Notes: generated by a model not told the origin, from the letters alone. Positions 37,256 to 46,626 are shown, numbered from the stretch's first letter. The stretch: DNA of 64,000 nucleotides from CAVRXT01 sp049644285 (GCA_049644285.1 JBARRP010000064.1:42381-106380), one strand, 5' to 3'. Numbers and translations are program-made.

Positions 37256-38389
37256 ATGGCTCATCAATTCACTATTGGCGTCGAGGAAGAATTCCAGATC
37301 ATCGATCCCGCCACCGGCGAACTCCGCTCGCACGTGAGCGAGCTGATCGCGGCGAGCTCTCCGGAAGTCGGCGAACAGATCAGGCCGGAGCTGCACCAGT
37401 CCATCGTCGAGATGGGCACCAAGATCTGCGCGAACGTCGCGGAGCTTGAAATCGAGCTCCTGCGCACGCGCAGAGCGCTCGTCGACGCGGCCGACCGCGC
37501 CGGCCTGCAAGTGGCCGCGGCGGGAACTCATCCTTTCTCGAACTGGATCGAGCAGGTGATCTCTCCGGGCGACCGCTACAAAAACATCGTCGACGAGTTG
37601 CAGCAGCTTGCGCGTTCCCTGCTGATCTTTGGCTTGCACGTGCATGTCGCGATGCCCGACCGCACTACCACGATCGACCTGATGAACCAGGCGCGCTACT
37701 TCCTCCCGCACTTGCTCGCCCTTTCCACCAGCTCGCCCTTCTGGATGGGGCGCGACACCGGCTTGAAATCGTTCCGCACCACGATCTTCCGGCGCTTTCC
37801 TCGCACCGGCGTCCCCGACTACTTCAGCTCATGGAGCGAATTCGACAACTACATCCAGTTGCTCGTCAAACTCCACTGCATCGATGACGGCAAGAAAATC
37901 TGGTGGGACCTCCGGCCGCATCCCACGTTCGGCACTCTCGAATTCCGTATCTGCGACGTGCCCACTCGCGCCCAGGAATCGGTGACCATCGCCGCGCTGA
38001 TTCAGGCCATCATGGTCAAGCTTCACCGCCTCTACACGCGCAATCTCGGTTTTCGAATGTATCCGCGCGCGCTCATCGAAGAGAACAAATGGCGAGCGGC
38101 GCGCTGGGGCCTCGAAGGCAAGCTCATCGACTTCGGCAAGCAAGCCGAAGTTCCCATGCGCGACCTCGCTCTCGAGCTCCTCGAATTCGTGGACGACGTC
38201 GTCGACGACCTCGGAAGCCGCGCGCTGGTCGAAGGCCTGCACACAATCCTGCGCGATGGCACCAGCGCCGAGCGCCAGTTGCGCGTCTTCAAGGAAACGG
38301 GAGATTTGAAAGTGGTCGTGCGCCACCTGGTAAATGAAACTCGAGCGGGATTCAGCCGCGCGATGACATCACACGCCGCCGCCAACTAG
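37256..38389 (+). CDS. ybdK: YbdK-family carboxylate-amine ligase (GCS2-type glutamate-cysteine ligase fold)
   Basis: 377 residues. The N-terminus TIGVEEEFQIIDPATGELR is the GCS2 signature, followed by AAAGTHPFSNW, FGLHVHVAMPD and WDLRPHPTFGTLEFRICDVP, which hold the metal- and ATP-binding residues. Members join a carboxylate to an amine using ATP. Some have weak gamma-glutamylcysteine synthase activity. It is the first of three consecutive ligase genes on this strand (60 bases before the ATP-grasp gene), so a role in assembling a small peptide or conjugate is more likely than general glutathione synthesis. Confidence 0.9.
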   Translation: MAHQFTIGVEEEFQIIDPATGELRSHVSELIAASSPEVGEQIRPELHQSIVEMGTKICANVAELEIELLRTRRALVDAADRAGLQVAAAGTHPFSNWIEQVISPGDRYKNIVDELQQLARSLLIFGLHVHVAMPDRTTTIDLMNQARYFLPHLLALSTSSPFWMGRDTGLKSFRTTIFRRFPRTGVPDYFSSWSEFDNYIQLLVKLHCIDDGKKIWWDLRPHPTFGTLEFRICDVPTRAQESVTIAALIQAIMVKLHRLYTRNLGFRMYPRALIEENKWRAARWGLEGKLIDFGKQAEVPMRDLALELLEFVDDVVDDLGSRALVEGLHTILRDGTSAERQLRVFKETGDLKVVVRHLVNETRAGFSRAMTSHAAAN

Positions 38390-38449
38390 AATCGGCAGCC
38401 GGAGAGAGTCGCTTCAATCGCGACTGCTCCCGCGGGAAAGGGAGGGCTT

Positions 38450-39439
38450 ATGAAAGTCGGACTCCTTTGCGGACGCGAATACAGCTTCCCCCCGGCATTC
38501 CTCGAGCGCGTGAACGAGCTGGGAAAGAAGGAAGGGATCACGGCAGAGTTTGTGAAGCTGGGCGGCACGCGAATGGGCGATCCGGCGCGCTATCGCGTGA
38601 TCGTCGACCGCATCTCGCACGAGGTGGAGTACTACCGCGGCTACCTGAAACACGCCGTCTTGCACGGCGCCTACGTCATCAACAATCCCTTCTGGTGGAC
38701 GGCGGACGATAAATTCTTCAACTATACGATCGCGCAGAAGATCGGCGTCGCCGTGCCGAAAACGGTTCTTCTGCCGCAGAAATCTTATCCCCACGATGTG
38801 GACATCACTTCTGAATCGCTTCGCAATCTCGAATACCCGGTCGATTGGGACGCTCTTCTTGACTATGTGGGCCGCCCGGCGATTCTGAAACCGTTTTCAG
38901 GCGGCGGCTGGAAACACGTTCACAAGGTCCACAATCGCGGAGAATTGCTGGCCGCCTACGATCGCACCGGACCGTACTGCATGACGCTGCAGGAATTCAT
39001 CGATTTCGATCGTTACATCCGCTGCTTCACGTTCGGCAAAACGGAAATCATCCCGGTGGCCTACGACCCGGACGCTCGGCGGTATTTGGTAATCCACGAT
39101 TACTTGTCCGCGGAGCTCGGCGCACGCGTGGTGAAGGACGCGCAGACGCTGAACCAGGCCCTCGGATACGAAATGAACACCATCGAATTTGCCATCAAAG
39201 ATGGCGTTCCTTACGCGATCGATTTCCTGAATCCTGCCCCGGATTTTGAGCGCGATCGCATCACCGAGTTCTATTTCTCCCACGTGGTGGACCGCATGGC
39301 GCGCCTCGCGATCGATCGCGCCCTTCACGGCAACGTCGCCAACACCTGGCCGCGTTGGGAGCAAATGGTCGGCTTCGGTGAGCCTGCCGGCTTCACCGGC
39401 GCGCCGCAGGCCAAGCGAGCAGGAGCCCATTCGAGATGA
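38450..39439 (+). CDS. ATP-grasp ligase of unknown specificity
   Basis: 329 residues, preceded by GGGAGGG five bases from the ATG. After a Rossmann-like N-domain (MKVGLLCGREYSFPPAF), the ATP-grasp fold shows the phosphate-binding loop ILKPFSGGGWKHV, MTLQEFIDFDRYIRCF (ATP-hinge region) and the metal site AIDFLNPAPDFERDR. It resembles RimK/D-Ala-ligase-like enzymes, but I recognise no close characterised relative. Its stop overlaps the next ligase start (ATGA). The three ligases would act in sequence or on linked substrates. Confidence 0.8.
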   Translation: MKVGLLCGREYSFPPAFLERVNELGKKEGITAEFVKLGGTRMGDPARYRVIVDRISHEVEYYRGYLKHAVLHGAYVINNPFWWTADDKFFNYTIAQKIGVAVPKTVLLPQKSYPHDVDITSESLRNLEYPVDWDALLDYVGRPAILKPFSGGGWKHVHKVHNRGELLAAYDRTGPYCMTLQEFIDFDRYIRCFTFGKTEIIPVAYDPDARRYLVIHDYLSAELGARVVKDAQTLNQALGYEMNTIEFAIKDGVPYAIDFLNPAPDFERDRITEFYFSHVVDRMARLAIDRALHGNVANTWPRWEQMVGFGEPAGFTGAPQAKRAGAHSR

Positions 39440-40869
39440 ATGCGGCCGGTCCTTCACCTTCGGGCGCCTCTTCAGGGGCGCTTTCCCGGGCGCCCTCCGC
39501 TGCGCCCTCCTCACCCGCCGAATTCTGGCATTCCTTGCTGCGGCCCGATGTCGAATTGGCTCCCGCCTATTGCGAAGACTTCACTGCGCGGCTGCGTTCG
39601 GCGCGCCTGACCTTTGGCGACCGCATTCACTGCCCATTCCTACGCCCGTTCTTCCTCGATGAGAAAGATGAAGCCCGCGTCCGCGCCGTGGCCGAAACAA
39701 TCGCGGTGCTCGGAGAGCGGGTGGTCGCAGCCGCGCTCGACTCCCCGGAGCTGCTCGCGCAGGTTGGACTGAGCCCCGCGGAAGAGCGGTTGGCTCGTAT
39801 CGAGCCCGGATACAACATGGCGAGCACGGCCTCGCGACTCGATGCATTTCTCCTGCCCGACTCCCTGCAGTTTGCCGAGTACAACGCCGAATCCCCAGCG
39901 GGTCTGGGCTATGCCGAAACGCTCGCGGATGTTTTTTGCGGGCTCCCGATTATGGCGCGCTTCGAAGGAAGGTTCCGCGCGCACTCCTATTCCTTGATGG
40001 CCGCGATCCTGGACGCGCTGCTCGCGAGTTATCGCGACTGGGGAGGCACATCGGCGAAGCCGGCTATTGCGATTGTGGATTGGCGCGGGGTGCCCACCTG
40101 GAGCGAATTTGAAATTCTTCGCGAGCGATTTGAACAGCTCGGCGTGCCCACGCTGGTTGCCGATCCGCGCGATCTCGTCTTCGATGGCCGGGCACTCTCC
40201 GCGGCGGGACGGAAGATCGATCTCGTCTATCGCCGCGTCCTGATCAACGATATCGTTGCTCGGCCCGCGGAGTGCGTCGCCCTCGTTCGCGCTTACGAAG
40301 CTCGCGCCGTTTGCGTCGCCAACACCTTCCGCTGCAAGATTCCGCATAAGAAAGCCTTCTTCGCGGTCCTCACCGATGAAAAGAATGCGCGGCTCTTCAG
40401 CCCGGTGGAACACGAACTCATCCGAAAGCATGTCCCGTGGACGCGGCGTCTCGAAGACACGCGGACCACTCATTACGACGAGCCCATCGAATTGCTCGAT
40501 CACGTTCGCACGAAGCGTGGGAATTTTGTCCTCAAGCCCAATGACGAATATGGCGGCGCCGGCGTAATGCTCGGTTGGGAGATGAATCAGCGCGAATGGG
40601 ATGCCGCCATCGAGCGAGCTCTTTCGGAGAGCGACCGCGCCTGGATCGTGCAGGAGCGGATTGCAGTGCGCCGCGAAATTTTCCCGTATATCGAACCTGA
40701 TTCCGGTGTGACAATGCGCCACATGCTCGTGGATTTCGCGCCGTATTTGTTCCGGGGCAAGCTCGAGGGATTCTTGACGCGATTGAGCGCCACCGGCCTC
40801 GCCAATGTCACCTCGGGCGGCGGCCAGGTTCCCGCCTTCCGCGTCGCACCGCGCTCGACGGAATCGTAA
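39436..40869 (+). CDS. Circularly-permuted-type ATP-grasp ligase (glutathionylspermidine-synthase-like)
   Basis: 477 residues. After an Ala/Ser/Pro-rich N-terminus the body contains FLLPDSLQFAEYNAESPAG, RRVLINDIVARPAEC and IPHKKAFFAVLTDEKNARLF, then the ATP-binding NFVLKPNDEYGGAGVMLGWE, WIVQERIAVRREIFPY and a closing LEGFLTRLS with GGGQVPAFRV. These match the preATP-grasp/permuted ATP-grasp group that includes glutathionylspermidine synthase-like proteins. It overlaps the upstream ATP-grasp gene by four bases, a sign of coupled translation. Substrate unknown. Confidence 0.78.
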   Translation: MNAAGPSPSGASSGALSRAPSAAPSSPAEFWHSLLRPDVELAPAYCEDFTARLRSARLTFGDRIHCPFLRPFFLDEKDEARVRAVAETIAVLGERVVAAALDSPELLAQVGLSPAEERLARIEPGYNMASTASRLDAFLLPDSLQFAEYNAESPAGLGYAETLADVFCGLPIMARFEGRFRAHSYSLMAAILDALLASYRDWGGTSAKPAIAIVDWRGVPTWSEFEILRERFEQLGVPTLVADPRDLVFDGRALSAAGRKIDLVYRRVLINDIVARPAECVALVRAYEARAVCVANTFRCKIPHKKAFFAVLTDEKNARLFSPVEHELIRKHVPWTRRLEDTRTTHYDEPIELLDHVRTKRGNFVLKPNDEYGGAGVMLGWEMNQREWDAAIERALSESDRAWIVQERIAVRREIFPYIEPDSGVTMRHMLVDFAPYLFRGKLEGFLTRLSATGLANVTSGGGQVPAFRVAPRSTES

Positions 40870-40959
40870 TGCGCCAAAGACGCATCAACTTTCTGCTGGG
40901 CCATTCGCCTGTTCTGAGCAAAATAAAGGACGAACGGCCCCGCCTACTAGGAGAAGCCA

Positions 40960-41253
40960 ATGGCTAAGGCATATTGGATCGTTTTCTACCGATCGGTTTC
41001 TAACCCCGCCGCGCTGGCCGACTATGCCAAGCTGGCGGGCCCCGCAATCCAAGCGGCAGGCGGCCGCATTCTAGCCCGCGGCGGGCCCGCGAAGACTTAC
41101 GAGGCGGGAACCAACGAGCGAACCGTCTTGATCGAGTTCGACAGTGTGGCGCAGGCAATCGCTGCGTATGAGAGCGATGCCTACAAGGTCGCCTTGGAGG
41201 TATTTAACGGCGCCGGCGAGCGTGACATTCGAATTATGGAGGGTGTCACCTAA
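40960..41253 (+). CDS. DUF1330 family protein
   Basis: 97 residues, ATG preceded by AGGAG at seven bases. The ferredoxin-like dimeric alpha-beta barrel pattern of DUF1330 is clear: AYWIVFYRSVSNPAALADYA, GGRILARGGPAKTYE, RTVLIEFDSVAQAIAAYES and a closing ERDIRIMEGV. Proteins of this family have no established reaction. It lies between the ligase genes (91 bases) and the aminopeptidase (20 bases) and may be co-transcribed with them. Confidence 0.88.
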   Translation: MAKAYWIVFYRSVSNPAALADYAKLAGPAIQAAGGRILARGGPAKTYEAGTNERTVLIEFDSVAQAIAAYESDAYKVALEVFNGAGERDIRIMEGVT

Positions 41254-41273
41254 CCTGCCCGCGGTTTCAAGCG

Positions 41274-42299
41274 ATGAATACGACTGCGATCGATCCCGAG
41301 CTTTTGCCCGGCGCCCGCAACGCCGTCGAAACGTGCCTCGGCATTCAGCCGGGCGAGAAAGTCACGCTGATCTTTGACGAGCCAAGCCGCCGGGTCGCCG
41401 AGAGCCTCGCAAAGGCCCTGGAACAGCGGGAGGCGCGCGGCACATTTCTTTGCATCGAAGATTACGCGACGCGGCCGGTTGGCAGCACCCCACGAGAAAT
41501 CCTCCAGGCGCTCGAAACCGCCGATGCCGGTATTCTCTGCATGCAGCCGTATCCCGGTGAACTGGCGGCGCGGCGTGACATCGTTTCCCTCGTCGAGCGG
41601 CGCCGAATCCGTTACGCGCACATGGTGGGGGTCACGCCGCAGATCATGCAGCAGGGAATGCGCGCCGATTACACGATCGTCGATCGCCTGAGCGACGGTC
41701 TCCGTGAGCGCATGCGCAAGGCTAACTCGCTTCGCGTTCGCACCGAAGCGGGCACCGCTCTCGCCGCCACGTTCGATCCCTCGCTCGATTGGGTGAAGAC
41801 CAGCGGATTAATCAGCCCGCACTATTGGTCCAATCTTCCCGCAGGCGAGGTTTTCACCACGCCCGCGCGCGTGGACGGCGCTTTTGTTTGCGACGGAACC
41901 GCCGGCGACTATTTCAACGGCAAGTACGGCGACCTGCGCGAGACGCCGCTCGTTCTCACGCTCGAGGGCGGGCGCCTGATTTCGGCAAAATGCTCGAGAA
42001 AAGATCTCGAGCGCGAATTCTGGGACTATTGCCACACCGACGAAAACAGCGACCGCATCGGCGAATTGGCCTTCGGCACAAACGTCGGCCTCTCAGAAAT
42101 GATCGGCGTGCTCCTGCAGGACGAAAAACTTCCGGGCGTGCACATCGCCTTCGGCGATCCCTACGGAAGCCAGACACACGCGAACTGGCAATCGAAAACG
42201 CACGTCGATGTCCTCACCCGCCGCTGCGACGTCTGGATCGACGACGACCAGGTCATTTCGAAAGGCCGCTACCTTCTGGATCGCTTGCAGCTCTCGTAG
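41274..42299 (+). CDS. M29-family (thermophilic type) metallo-aminopeptidase
   Basis: 341 residues. The C-terminal catalytic half contains NLPAGEVFTTP, IGELAFGTN, GVHIAFGDPYG and KTHVDVL with the metal-binding Glu/His/Asp residues of peptidase family M29 (aminopeptidase T-like). The N-terminal half (LGIQPGEKVTLIFD and YAHMVGVTPQIMQQGM) matches the family's helical-Rossmann domain. Enzymes of this group release N-terminal residues with a cobalt- or zinc-dependent two-metal centre. It follows the ligases and could trim or mature a short peptide. Its stop codon directly abuts the stop of the convergent esterase gene. Confidence 0.87.
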   Translation: MNTTAIDPELLPGARNAVETCLGIQPGEKVTLIFDEPSRRVAESLAKALEQREARGTFLCIEDYATRPVGSTPREILQALETADAGILCMQPYPGELAARRDIVSLVERRRIRYAHMVGVTPQIMQQGMRADYTIVDRLSDGLRERMRKANSLRVRTEAGTALAATFDPSLDWVKTSGLISPHYWSNLPAGEVFTTPARVDGAFVCDGTAGDYFNGKYGDLRETPLVLTLEGGRLISAKCSRKDLEREFWDYCHTDENSDRIGELAFGTNVGLSEMIGVLLQDEKLPGVHIAFGDPYGSQTHANWQSKTHVDVLTRRCDVWIDDDQVISKGRYLLDRLQLS

Positions 42300-43058
42300 T
42301 CAGAACGATTGGCCGATGTATTCCCGCATCTCATGTTTCCAAAACGGCCAATCGTGCCCGCCTTGCGGGCCCCAGTCGTCCAAATGATGTGGAATGTTCC
42401 GCCGCGAAAGAATTTCCGACAACCGGTAGGAAGAGCTGCTGTCTTCCCAAGGCCCGGTTCCCGTCGCGATGTGAATGTCGCAAGATGCGAGCTGCTCTAG
42501 AATTGCTGGATCGGAGAGATTGGCGAGGTAATCGACCGGATTATTGAAGTAGAAGTTGTCGTCGTACATGCCATCCATGAACCGCTTCAAATCGTATAGT
42601 CCGGAGAGCGCGAAGCAGCGTTTCACCACATCCGGGTGTTTGAATAAGGTGTTCGCAGCGTGATAGGCGCCGAACGAAGCCCCAAAGGTCGCAACGCCGA
42701 TGCCGGTCGTTTGGCAGTGATTCTGAATGAAAGGAATGGCTTCGTGGCGGATGTAGGCGTCGAACTGGCTCTGCACGTAGCTGCGATGGAACGGATGAGC
42801 GGCCTTGTTATAAAAGCTTTCGGTGTTCACGGGCCCAGCCGCGAAGATTTTCACGCGGCCGGCGTCGACGAAATCGGCGAGCGCGGCGATCATGCCCTGG
42901 TTCTCGTGTTCCCACTCATCTCCGCCGCTGGTGGGAAACGAGAGCAGCGGAGAGCCCCAGTGCCCATAGACAACGATTCCCATCTCGCGCCCCAACCGCG
43001 ACGCGTACCAATGGTGATGTTCCTTCCGCATGCCCGCATTCATACTGGAAGCGGGCAC
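42300..43058 (-). CDS. Esterase-like alpha/beta hydrolase
   Basis: About 252 residues from the longest start (GTG, 43058). ATGs at 43043 and 43031 are equally plausible, and the conserved domain begins at HHHWYASRLGREMGIVVYGHWG. The nucleophile elbow is GASFGAYHAAN, with an acid in the GIYDLKRF/DDNFYFN part (seen as SGLYDLKRFMDG) and the His in GGHDWPFWKHEM. This is the esterase-D/antigen-85-like group of predicted esterases. It converges on the aminopeptidase gene with no intervening base. Confidence 0.82.
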   Translation of the reverse strand: MPASSMNAGMRKEHHHWYASRLGREMGIVVYGHWGSPLLSFPTSGGDEWEHENQGMIAALADFVDAGRVKIFAAGPVNTESFYNKAAHPFHRSYVQSQFDAYIRHEAIPFIQNHCQTTGIGVATFGASFGAYHAANTLFKHPDVVKRCFALSGLYDLKRFMDGMYDDNFYFNNPVDYLANLSDPAILEQLASCDIHIATGTGPWEDSSSSYRLSEILSRRNIPHHLDDWGPQGGHDWPFWKHEMREYIGQSF

Positions 43059-43302
43059 ACCCTGTCCAGCGGGCCAGGCGGCGCGGTACCCTCGTCCGGT
43101 GAGCGACCTAACGAGGCCTCATCTCGCGGGCCGAATGGCCGATAGAGTTAACGGTGCGTTCATCTCGATTCGATAGCATATAGTCGAACACTTTCTTGCT
43201 GTTTATCTTCCGCAAAGCCCCTGGAGAAACTGCGGAAGCCGGCCGCCCTGAGGCCGACGGGCTCTTGCGCCGCGAAGGGATTTGAAGCATCTTACACCTT
43301 CT

Positions 43303-44727
43303 ATGGACACGCAATCGTTTGATCTCGTGGCAATCGGCAGCGGCCCCGCCGGGCAGAAGGCTGCCATCGCGGCCGCCAAGATCCGCAAGCGAGCCGCTGT
43401 CGTAGACCGGCGAGGCGCCCTTGGGGGCTGCTCGGTCCACAACGGCACGATTCCGAGCAAGACGGTCCGCGAAGCAGTCCTTTATCTCACCGGTTTTCGC
43501 GAGAAAACACTTTATGGCCGGAATTACACACTGAAGGACCGCATTGCGGTGCAGGATCTCGCCTTCCGCGTGCAGGCCGTCATCACCAAGGAAGTCGAGG
43601 TCATCAAGGCGCAGTTCATGCGCAACGATGTGACGGTTCTGGACGGAGTGGCGAGCTTTCTCGATCCGCATACTCTCGAGGTGAAGAGCGACACCGGATC
43701 CTTCGCCGTCCATGCTGATTACGTCGTGATCGCCTGCGGCGCGCGGCCTGCGCGCGACCCATCCATCCCGTTTGACGGAAAGCGGGTGATTGATACCGAC
43801 CAGTTGAACGGGTCGAACGAAATACCAAAGGAGGCCATTGTGGTCGGGGCCGGAGTGATCGGCTTGGAATATACGTCGATCCTTGCCGCGCTGGGCGTCA
43901 AGGTCACGCTGATTGAGCAGCGGCCGACCGTGCTCGATTTCGTGGATCGCGAGATGGTCGACGCTTTGTTTTACCGCCTTCGCGATCTCGGTACGACATT
44001 CCGGCTCGGTGAAAAAGTGGTCTCGGTGGCCATCGACGAGCAGCGCGAGCGCGTCGTGGCGAAGCTCGAGAGCGGCAAGTCCGTGACGGGGGCTTTCCTG
44101 CTCTATGCTGTGGGACGCCAAGCCAACACCGACGGTTTGAATCTCGCAGCCGCGGGTCTGGAAGCCGACCCCAGGGGAAAGCTGCAGGTGAACGAATTCT
44201 TTCAGACCAAGGTGCCGCACATCTACGCCGCCGGAGACGTGATCGGCTTCCCGGCCCTGGCCAGCACGTCGATGGAGCAAGGGCGCGCCGCCACTTGCCA
44301 TATTTTTGGCTTGCCCTATAAGTATTCGCCCGAATTCCTGCCCTATGGCATTTACACCGTGCCTGAAATCTCCATGGTGGGGAAGACCGAGGAGCAGTTG
44401 ACCGCCGCAAAAGTGCCCTACGAAACGGGAATTTCGCGCTACGCCGAGCTGGCAAAAGGCCAGATGCTCGGCGACGAGAGCGGGTTGTTGAAGCTGCTGT
44501 TTGATCCGGTTTCGCTGAAAATCCTCGGAGTGCACGTGATCGGGGACCGCGCTTCCGAAATCATCCATATCGGACAAGCGGTCATGGCGCTGGGCGGAAC
44601 GATGGAATACCTCCGCGACACCGTCTTCAACTATCCGACGTTGGCGGAAGCCTACAAAGTCGCGGCTCTGAACGGAATGAACAGGGTCACGAACTACGTA
44701 GGCGCGGGCGAAGTTCCGGCTCTTTGA
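43303..44727 (+). CDS. sthA: Soluble pyridine nucleotide transhydrogenase (Si-specific)
   Basis: 474 residues from an ATG at 43303. FAD-binding GSGPAGQKAAIAAAK and the active-site region GGCSVHNGTIPSKT are visible. The position of the second redox cysteine in lipoamide dehydrogenases is not Cys here (CSVHNGT), which fits a transhydrogenase. The NAD(P) Rossmann motif is GAGVIGLEYTSILAALG, and the C-terminal dimer domain has GVHVIGDRASEIIHIGQ. It equilibrates NADPH and NADH. The neighbours appear unrelated. Confidence 0.87.
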   Translation: MDTQSFDLVAIGSGPAGQKAAIAAAKIRKRAAVVDRRGALGGCSVHNGTIPSKTVREAVLYLTGFREKTLYGRNYTLKDRIAVQDLAFRVQAVITKEVEVIKAQFMRNDVTVLDGVASFLDPHTLEVKSDTGSFAVHADYVVIACGARPARDPSIPFDGKRVIDTDQLNGSNEIPKEAIVVGAGVIGLEYTSILAALGVKVTLIEQRPTVLDFVDREMVDALFYRLRDLGTTFRLGEKVVSVAIDEQRERVVAKLESGKSVTGAFLLYAVGRQANTDGLNLAAAGLEADPRGKLQVNEFFQTKVPHIYAAGDVIGFPALASTSMEQGRAATCHIFGLPYKYSPEFLPYGIYTVPEISMVGKTEEQLTAAKVPYETGISRYAELAKGQMLGDESGLLKLLFDPVSLKILGVHVIGDRASEIIHIGQAVMALGGTMEYLRDTVFNYPTLAEAYKVAALNGMNRVTNYVGAGEVPAL

Positions 44728-44771
44728 CGGGCGCGTGAACAAAAACGTCTGTTCGGCAGCTTCTGCCCTTC

Positions 44772-45383
44772 CTACATCGAGGGTTGCTTAATCAGAGGAT
44801 CAGCCTGATTGATGCTTCCCTTGAGCAGCTCAGTCTTGATCTCGTATTTCTCGTTGGCCAGCAGGTTGACCTCGGCGTCGAAGTCCTGATATCCGGGTAG
44901 GACAATCTTGATGTGGTGTTTCCCCGGAGTTACAAGCATCGCCCGCCCAACGCCGCCAAATTCATGGGCATGTCCTGCGTAAGCGTCGTCGAGAAAAACC
45001 GCAGCCCGGTCGGGCTGAACCGAGATCTTGATTTGCGCTGTTACGCTCGAATATTGAGCGTGGGGATCTTTTTGCAGCGCCACAGTCAAGCTTTGCTGCT
45101 GCCCCGGCTCAAGCACTACTTTTTCCTGAAACTCCTTGTAGCCGGCTTGCCGGATGGAAATCTCATGTTCGCCGGGCATCAGCAGAACCTTCTTTGATCC
45201 CTTGAGTTCCCGCAGAAAGCCGAGATACTGACCGTCAATCCAGACGCCGGCTGTTCTTGCTGGCTTGTTCGCCGCCTCGAATTGGAGCTCTCCCAAGACT
45301 TTGTTCTGTGCCCGAGCCGCCAGAGCGAAAAACAAAAGCGAACACAAAACCGCAGCGGCACCCACACACTTATACCCTCTCAT
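44772..45383 (-). CDS. Secreted protein with two PEGA domains
   Basis: 203 residues from an ATG at 45383, with GGAGG about ten bases upstream. An ATG at 45392 is too close to that site. A signal peptide is present (VGAAAVLCSLLFFALAARAQ). Two PEGA beta-sandwich repeats are visible: VWIDGQYLGFLRE...LLMPGEHEISIRQAGY and VFLDDAYAGHAHEF...LVTPGKHHIKIVLPGY, each ending with the G-Y turn. PEGA domains are extracytoplasmic and often sit in surface or envelope proteins. No catalytic residues are seen. Confidence 0.8.
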   Translation of the reverse strand: MRGYKCVGAAAVLCSLLFFALAARAQNKVLGELQFEAANKPARTAGVWIDGQYLGFLRELKGSKKVLLMPGEHEISIRQAGYKEFQEKVVLEPGQQQSLTVALQKDPHAQYSSVTAQIKISVQPDRAAVFLDDAYAGHAHEFGGVGRAMLVTPGKHHIKIVLPGYQDFDAEVNLLANEKYEIKTELLKGSINQADPLIKQPSM

Positions 45384-45661
45384 AGTCGCCATCTCCTCCC
45401 CCTTTTTCCCCACGCTTTTCCTTGCAGAGCTCAACCTCCGTATAGCACGACTGTCTCCACCTGGATACTGCTTCGCCAAACCTACTAATCATCTGAAAAA
45501 AAGACAAGTAAGCCCATTGCGTCTCCCGTTCCAATATGACACTAAGTACTAGAACTATACTTTCTACCCGCAGTTCTTACATGATCCCAAGTCGCGCGTC
45601 GAACACGAAACGCACCGCCGAGGGCATCCGCATCTCGGGGGACTCGGATCTGATCGAAAAC

Positions 45662-45957
45662 ATGGATGCAAGCGAACGAATGGAAACTGACCAGGACAGC
45701 GTATGGGAAGACCTTGTTCTGTCCATACTTTCCGTGAACGGGTATTCGCTTGAAAACTCCTATTCGGCAGTTCGAACACTTCGCCGCGAGGGTTTATTCA
45801 ACCCATCTAACCTGTCGCGGTGGTCTCCTGAGGAGATTGAAACACGGCTCAGACGTGGGGGGTATAACCGAGGCATTTTCATGCACATCTCTTTGCCCTA
45901 CGCCTGTCGTGCCTCGGTGCGTTCGCGGTTGATTCGAGTTACGCGGGTTCTGATTGA
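45662..45957 (+). pseudogene. Possible endonuclease III/HhH-like protein fragment, frameshifted
   Basis: The frame from 45662 reads VWEDLVLSILSVNGYSLENS, GLFNPSNLSRWSPEEIETRL and GYNRGIFMH, which resembles the N-terminal helical part of endonuclease III-like helix-hairpin-helix proteins. After about 45888 the same frame is unconvincing. The alternative frame gives LFALRLSCLGAFAVDSS and then a stop at 45957. One missing base would link the two, leaving a truncated protein. The family assignment is from pattern memory only, and the fragment may be non-functional. Confidence 0.4.
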
Positions 45958-46190
45958 TCGAATAGGTCGAATTTTCCTTGGCCTTGAACCTCCTCTGTGT
46001 TTCGGCGCACGACTGTCTTCGCTGCATCAGAAATTGACGTAGTGTTCATTAAAGCTCCTTTCTAATTACATCGGCACGGGTTTGAAGTGGGCTCGTTACC
46101 GGCGGTATGGCCTGGACGACGGAACCATCGTCCACACCTCCTTCGAGTCCAGAAAAACTCTCCATCAGCCCGACCGGACGAAAAAGCAGG

Positions 46191-46626
46191 TCAATCTCTT
46201 GTTGCTGACGGCAGCAGCCCAACCTGTCTCATAAAGGTAGCCGCATCCCAATAATCAGACTCACGGCTTATCTTCCCGGCGTTCAGTTCGAGAATGCTCG
46301 AGCCACGGATCGACGAAAAGCGCCTGCCAGTCGCGGGCATGCCAGGGAAGTCGCCTTTCTGCGTGCCCGACATAGCCCACTCGATAACTGCCCTTTGACC
46401 CCCCCCAAAACCAGCTTCTCAATTCATATTTGAAGTCAGGGACTGCCGCAAAGGCTCTGTTTACAAAATCGCGAAGTTCCTCTTTGCCCCGAGTGACCAC
46501 GCCGAAAGTGACGTCCTGGAAGACACAGTCGTCGGTAAAGAGACCAAGGAGGCTTTCGGAATCATTCGAGGACGACCAGGCTCTCGCCCATTCACGGGGT
46601 AACTTTTCCAAATCAGATGTCGCCAT
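46191..46626 (-). pseudogene. SnoaL-like (NTF2-fold) protein split by a G-run frameshift
   Basis: The first frame starts at an ATG at 46626 with AAAGGAG at good distance (MATSDLEKLPREWARAW) and runs SLLGLFTDDCVFQDVTFGVV to KYELRSWFWGG. At a run of eight G (minus strand, near 46400-46407) the homology moves to another frame: EWAMSGTQKGDFPGMP, GSSILELNAGKISRESDYWD and ATFMRQVGLLP, ending at 46191. With seven Gs the protein would be one NTF2-like SnoaL domain of about 145 residues. It lies 97 bases downstream of the LLM oxidoreductase on the same strand. Confidence 0.8.

Noticed and set aside
43108..44742. 544-residue minus-strand frame opposite sthA
   Set aside because: No family motifs. The plus strand has all pyridine-nucleotide-disulfide oxidoreductase motifs.
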